Shown piece by piece: positions 7,254 through 7,919 of a stretch of DNA of 7,919 nt (positions are counted from its first letter, which is position 1; each line of letters begins with the position of its first letter). The DNA is from an uncultured Lachnospiraceae bacterium (GTDB taxonomy: Bacteria > Bacillota > Clostridia > Lachnospirales > Lachnospiraceae): positions 1-7,919 of the forward strand of contig CACZPG010000315.1 in NCBI GenBank assembly GCA_902782965.1. Direction: 5' to 3'. A program made the position numbers and the translations under genes. Under the pieces are notes generated by a model. That model was given only the letters and a program-made list of their open reading frames with translations, was not told where the DNA came from and did not search any database.

Positions 7254-7304
7254 CGGAAATGTATCTTTTTTCACTACAAAGTTTTGGATTAAATATTATA
7301 TAAT

Positions 7305-7348
7305 GAGTGCGTCAAATGGAATTAGTCTTTGACGCACTCTTTGTTCTT
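7305..7348 (+). terminator. Intrinsic terminator of the two-component operon
   Basis: A perfect 12-bp stem pairs GAGTGCGTCAAA (7305-7316) with TTTGACGCACTC (7328-7339) around an 11-nt loop, followed by TTTGTTCTT. It is the first convincing terminator after the kinase, whose stop is at 7190. A consensus TATAAT directly abuts the left arm (7299-7304). Confidence 0.85.
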
Positions 7349-7373
7349 AAGAAATTAAAACATAGAATTTATG

Positions 7374-7445
7374 AACTTCAATGTAAATATACAGATCGAT
7401 ATAACTATCCAGGTCAATATAAATATACAGATCAATAGATATAGG
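7374..7445. repeat. Four degenerate 18-bp tandem repeats upstream of the last gene
   Basis: The four units are AACTTCAATGTAAATATA (7374-7391), CAGATCGATATAACTATC (7392-7409), CAGGTCAATATAAATATA (7410-7427) and CAGATCAATAGATATAGG (7428-7445), with rough consensus CAGNTCAATATAAATATA. Units 1 and 3 share CAAT-TAAATATACAG across a 36-bp offset. The array ends at the ribosome binding site of the last gene. A weak promoter could sit inside it (TTCAAT 7377-7382 and TATAAC 7400-7405, 17-bp spacer), so the repeats may be operators for that gene. Confidence 0.75.
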
Positions 7446-7456
7446 GGAGAGAGTAA

Positions 7457-7919
7457 ATGGATTTAAACAATATGATATCTAAAGTAGGCTCAGCAATCGT
7501 AACAGTTACTGTATTTCTATTTGCATTATTTCTAATAATCGATTTTTCTATGGGGTACTACTTTGTCTGCCTTATCCTGCCGATAGGATTTATCATGATG
7601 ACGGCAGGTCTTAATAACGAGTGCGAAGGTGACCGCAAAGTCGCAGCGAATATCGGTTTGATCCTTGCGGCGGTGTACAGCACGTTTATTATGCTTGTAT
7701 ATTTTACACAGCTGACTACGGTAAATAACGAACAGTTGAATGAACAGGCGGCAAATCTGTTAGAATTCGGCAGGTTCGGGCTTATCTTCAACTTCGACCT
7801 GCTGGGCTATGGTGTAATGGCACTTTCTACCTTCTTCACAGGGCTTTCAGTGAAGCCGAAGAACAAGACGGATAAGTGGCTCAGAGTACTGTTGATGATA
7901 CACGGAGTGTTCTACTTCA
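7457..7919 (+). CDS. Multi-pass membrane protein of unknown function, 3' truncated by the window
   Basis: The frame opens at an ATG preceded by GGGGAGAGAG (7444-7453) and is still open at the window edge, giving at least 154 residues. It reads MDLNNMISKVGSAIVTVTVF at the N-terminus. Predicted helices are at about 9-29, 34-51, 63-85 and 107-128, and a fifth begins near 140 (WLRVLLMIHGVFYF). Polar turns NNECEGDRK and KPKNKTDK separate helices. The layout, with FDLLGYGVMALSTFF followed by a charged turn and IHGVF, resembles uncharacterised clostridial membrane proteins, but I cannot name a function. The second half uses more GCG, CGC and GTC codons than the neighbouring genes, a weak sign of different origin. 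A terminator and the repeat array separate it from the two-component operon, so it is its own transcription unit. Confidence 0.8.
   Translation, partial: MDLNNMISKVGSAIVTVTVFLFALFLIIDFSMGYYFVCLILPIGFIMMTAGLNNECEGDRKVAANIGLILAAVYSTFIMLVYFTQLTTVNNEQLNEQAANLLEFGRFGLIFNFDLLGYGVMALSTFFTGLSVKPKNKTDKWLRVLLMIHGVFYF

Noticed and set aside
7259..7303. 14-codon open frame starting at ATG 7259
   Set aside because: No ribosome binding site, AT-rich chance frame, and it ends in the TATAAT region.
7374..7445. CRISPR-like array
   Set aside because: The units are contiguous 18-mers without unique spacers, and no cas gene is present.

Overview
The window looks like a chromosomal segment of a low-GC Gram-positive anaerobe. 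AT-rich DNA, heavy AGA/ATA codon use, strong AGGAG-type ribosome binding sites and the protein styles (an FtsX-type permease with its own ATPase, a Gly-Gly-Cys lipobox, OmpR-type two-component genes) all suggest Clostridia, probably Lachnospiraceae (Butyrivibrio-like). The family guess is inference from style only. All recognisable genes are on the + strand.

Layout. (1) 2-202 is the C-terminal end of a CPBP-type membrane protease, closed by a strong intrinsic terminator at 207-239. (2) 240-366 is a promoter/leader region with a 14-bp palindrome and an 11-bp-spaced direct repeat next to AT-rich -10 candidates. (3) 367-5043 is a tight three-gene operon: an 809-aa double-FtsX ABC permease, its 254-aa ATPase (8-nt overlap) and a 488-aa predicted lipoprotein with the hallmarks of a C45/choloylglycine-hydrolase-like Ntn amidohydrolase. 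(4) After a 123-nt gap with a TATAAT element come an OmpR-family response regulator (5167-5850) and a sensor histidine kinase (5847-7190) overlapping by ATGA. (5) 7191-7456 is non-coding. It holds a CRP/FNR-like inverted repeat, a strong 12-bp-stem terminator and four degenerate 18-bp tandem repeats. (6) 7457 to the window end is the start of an unrecognised multi-pass membrane protein.

How the genes may work together (inference). The five genes 367-7190 look like one stress-response or transport module. The kinase has a roughly 115-residue extracytoplasmic domain and could sense an external compound. The response regulator could drive the ABC operon, whose upstream repeats have the 11-bp spacing typical of OmpR/PhoB-type sites. 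The ABC pair would extract or export a substrate at the membrane, and the surface-anchored amidohydrolase could cleave an amide bond in the same or a related molecule. Permease/ATPase plus two-component sets are common in Firmicutes antimicrobial-peptide defence. An Ntn amide hydrolase lipoprotein inside such a set is the unusual part, and its substrate cannot be read from the sequence. A second oddity is the kinase H-box, where glycine follows the phospho-accepting histidine instead of Glu/Asp.
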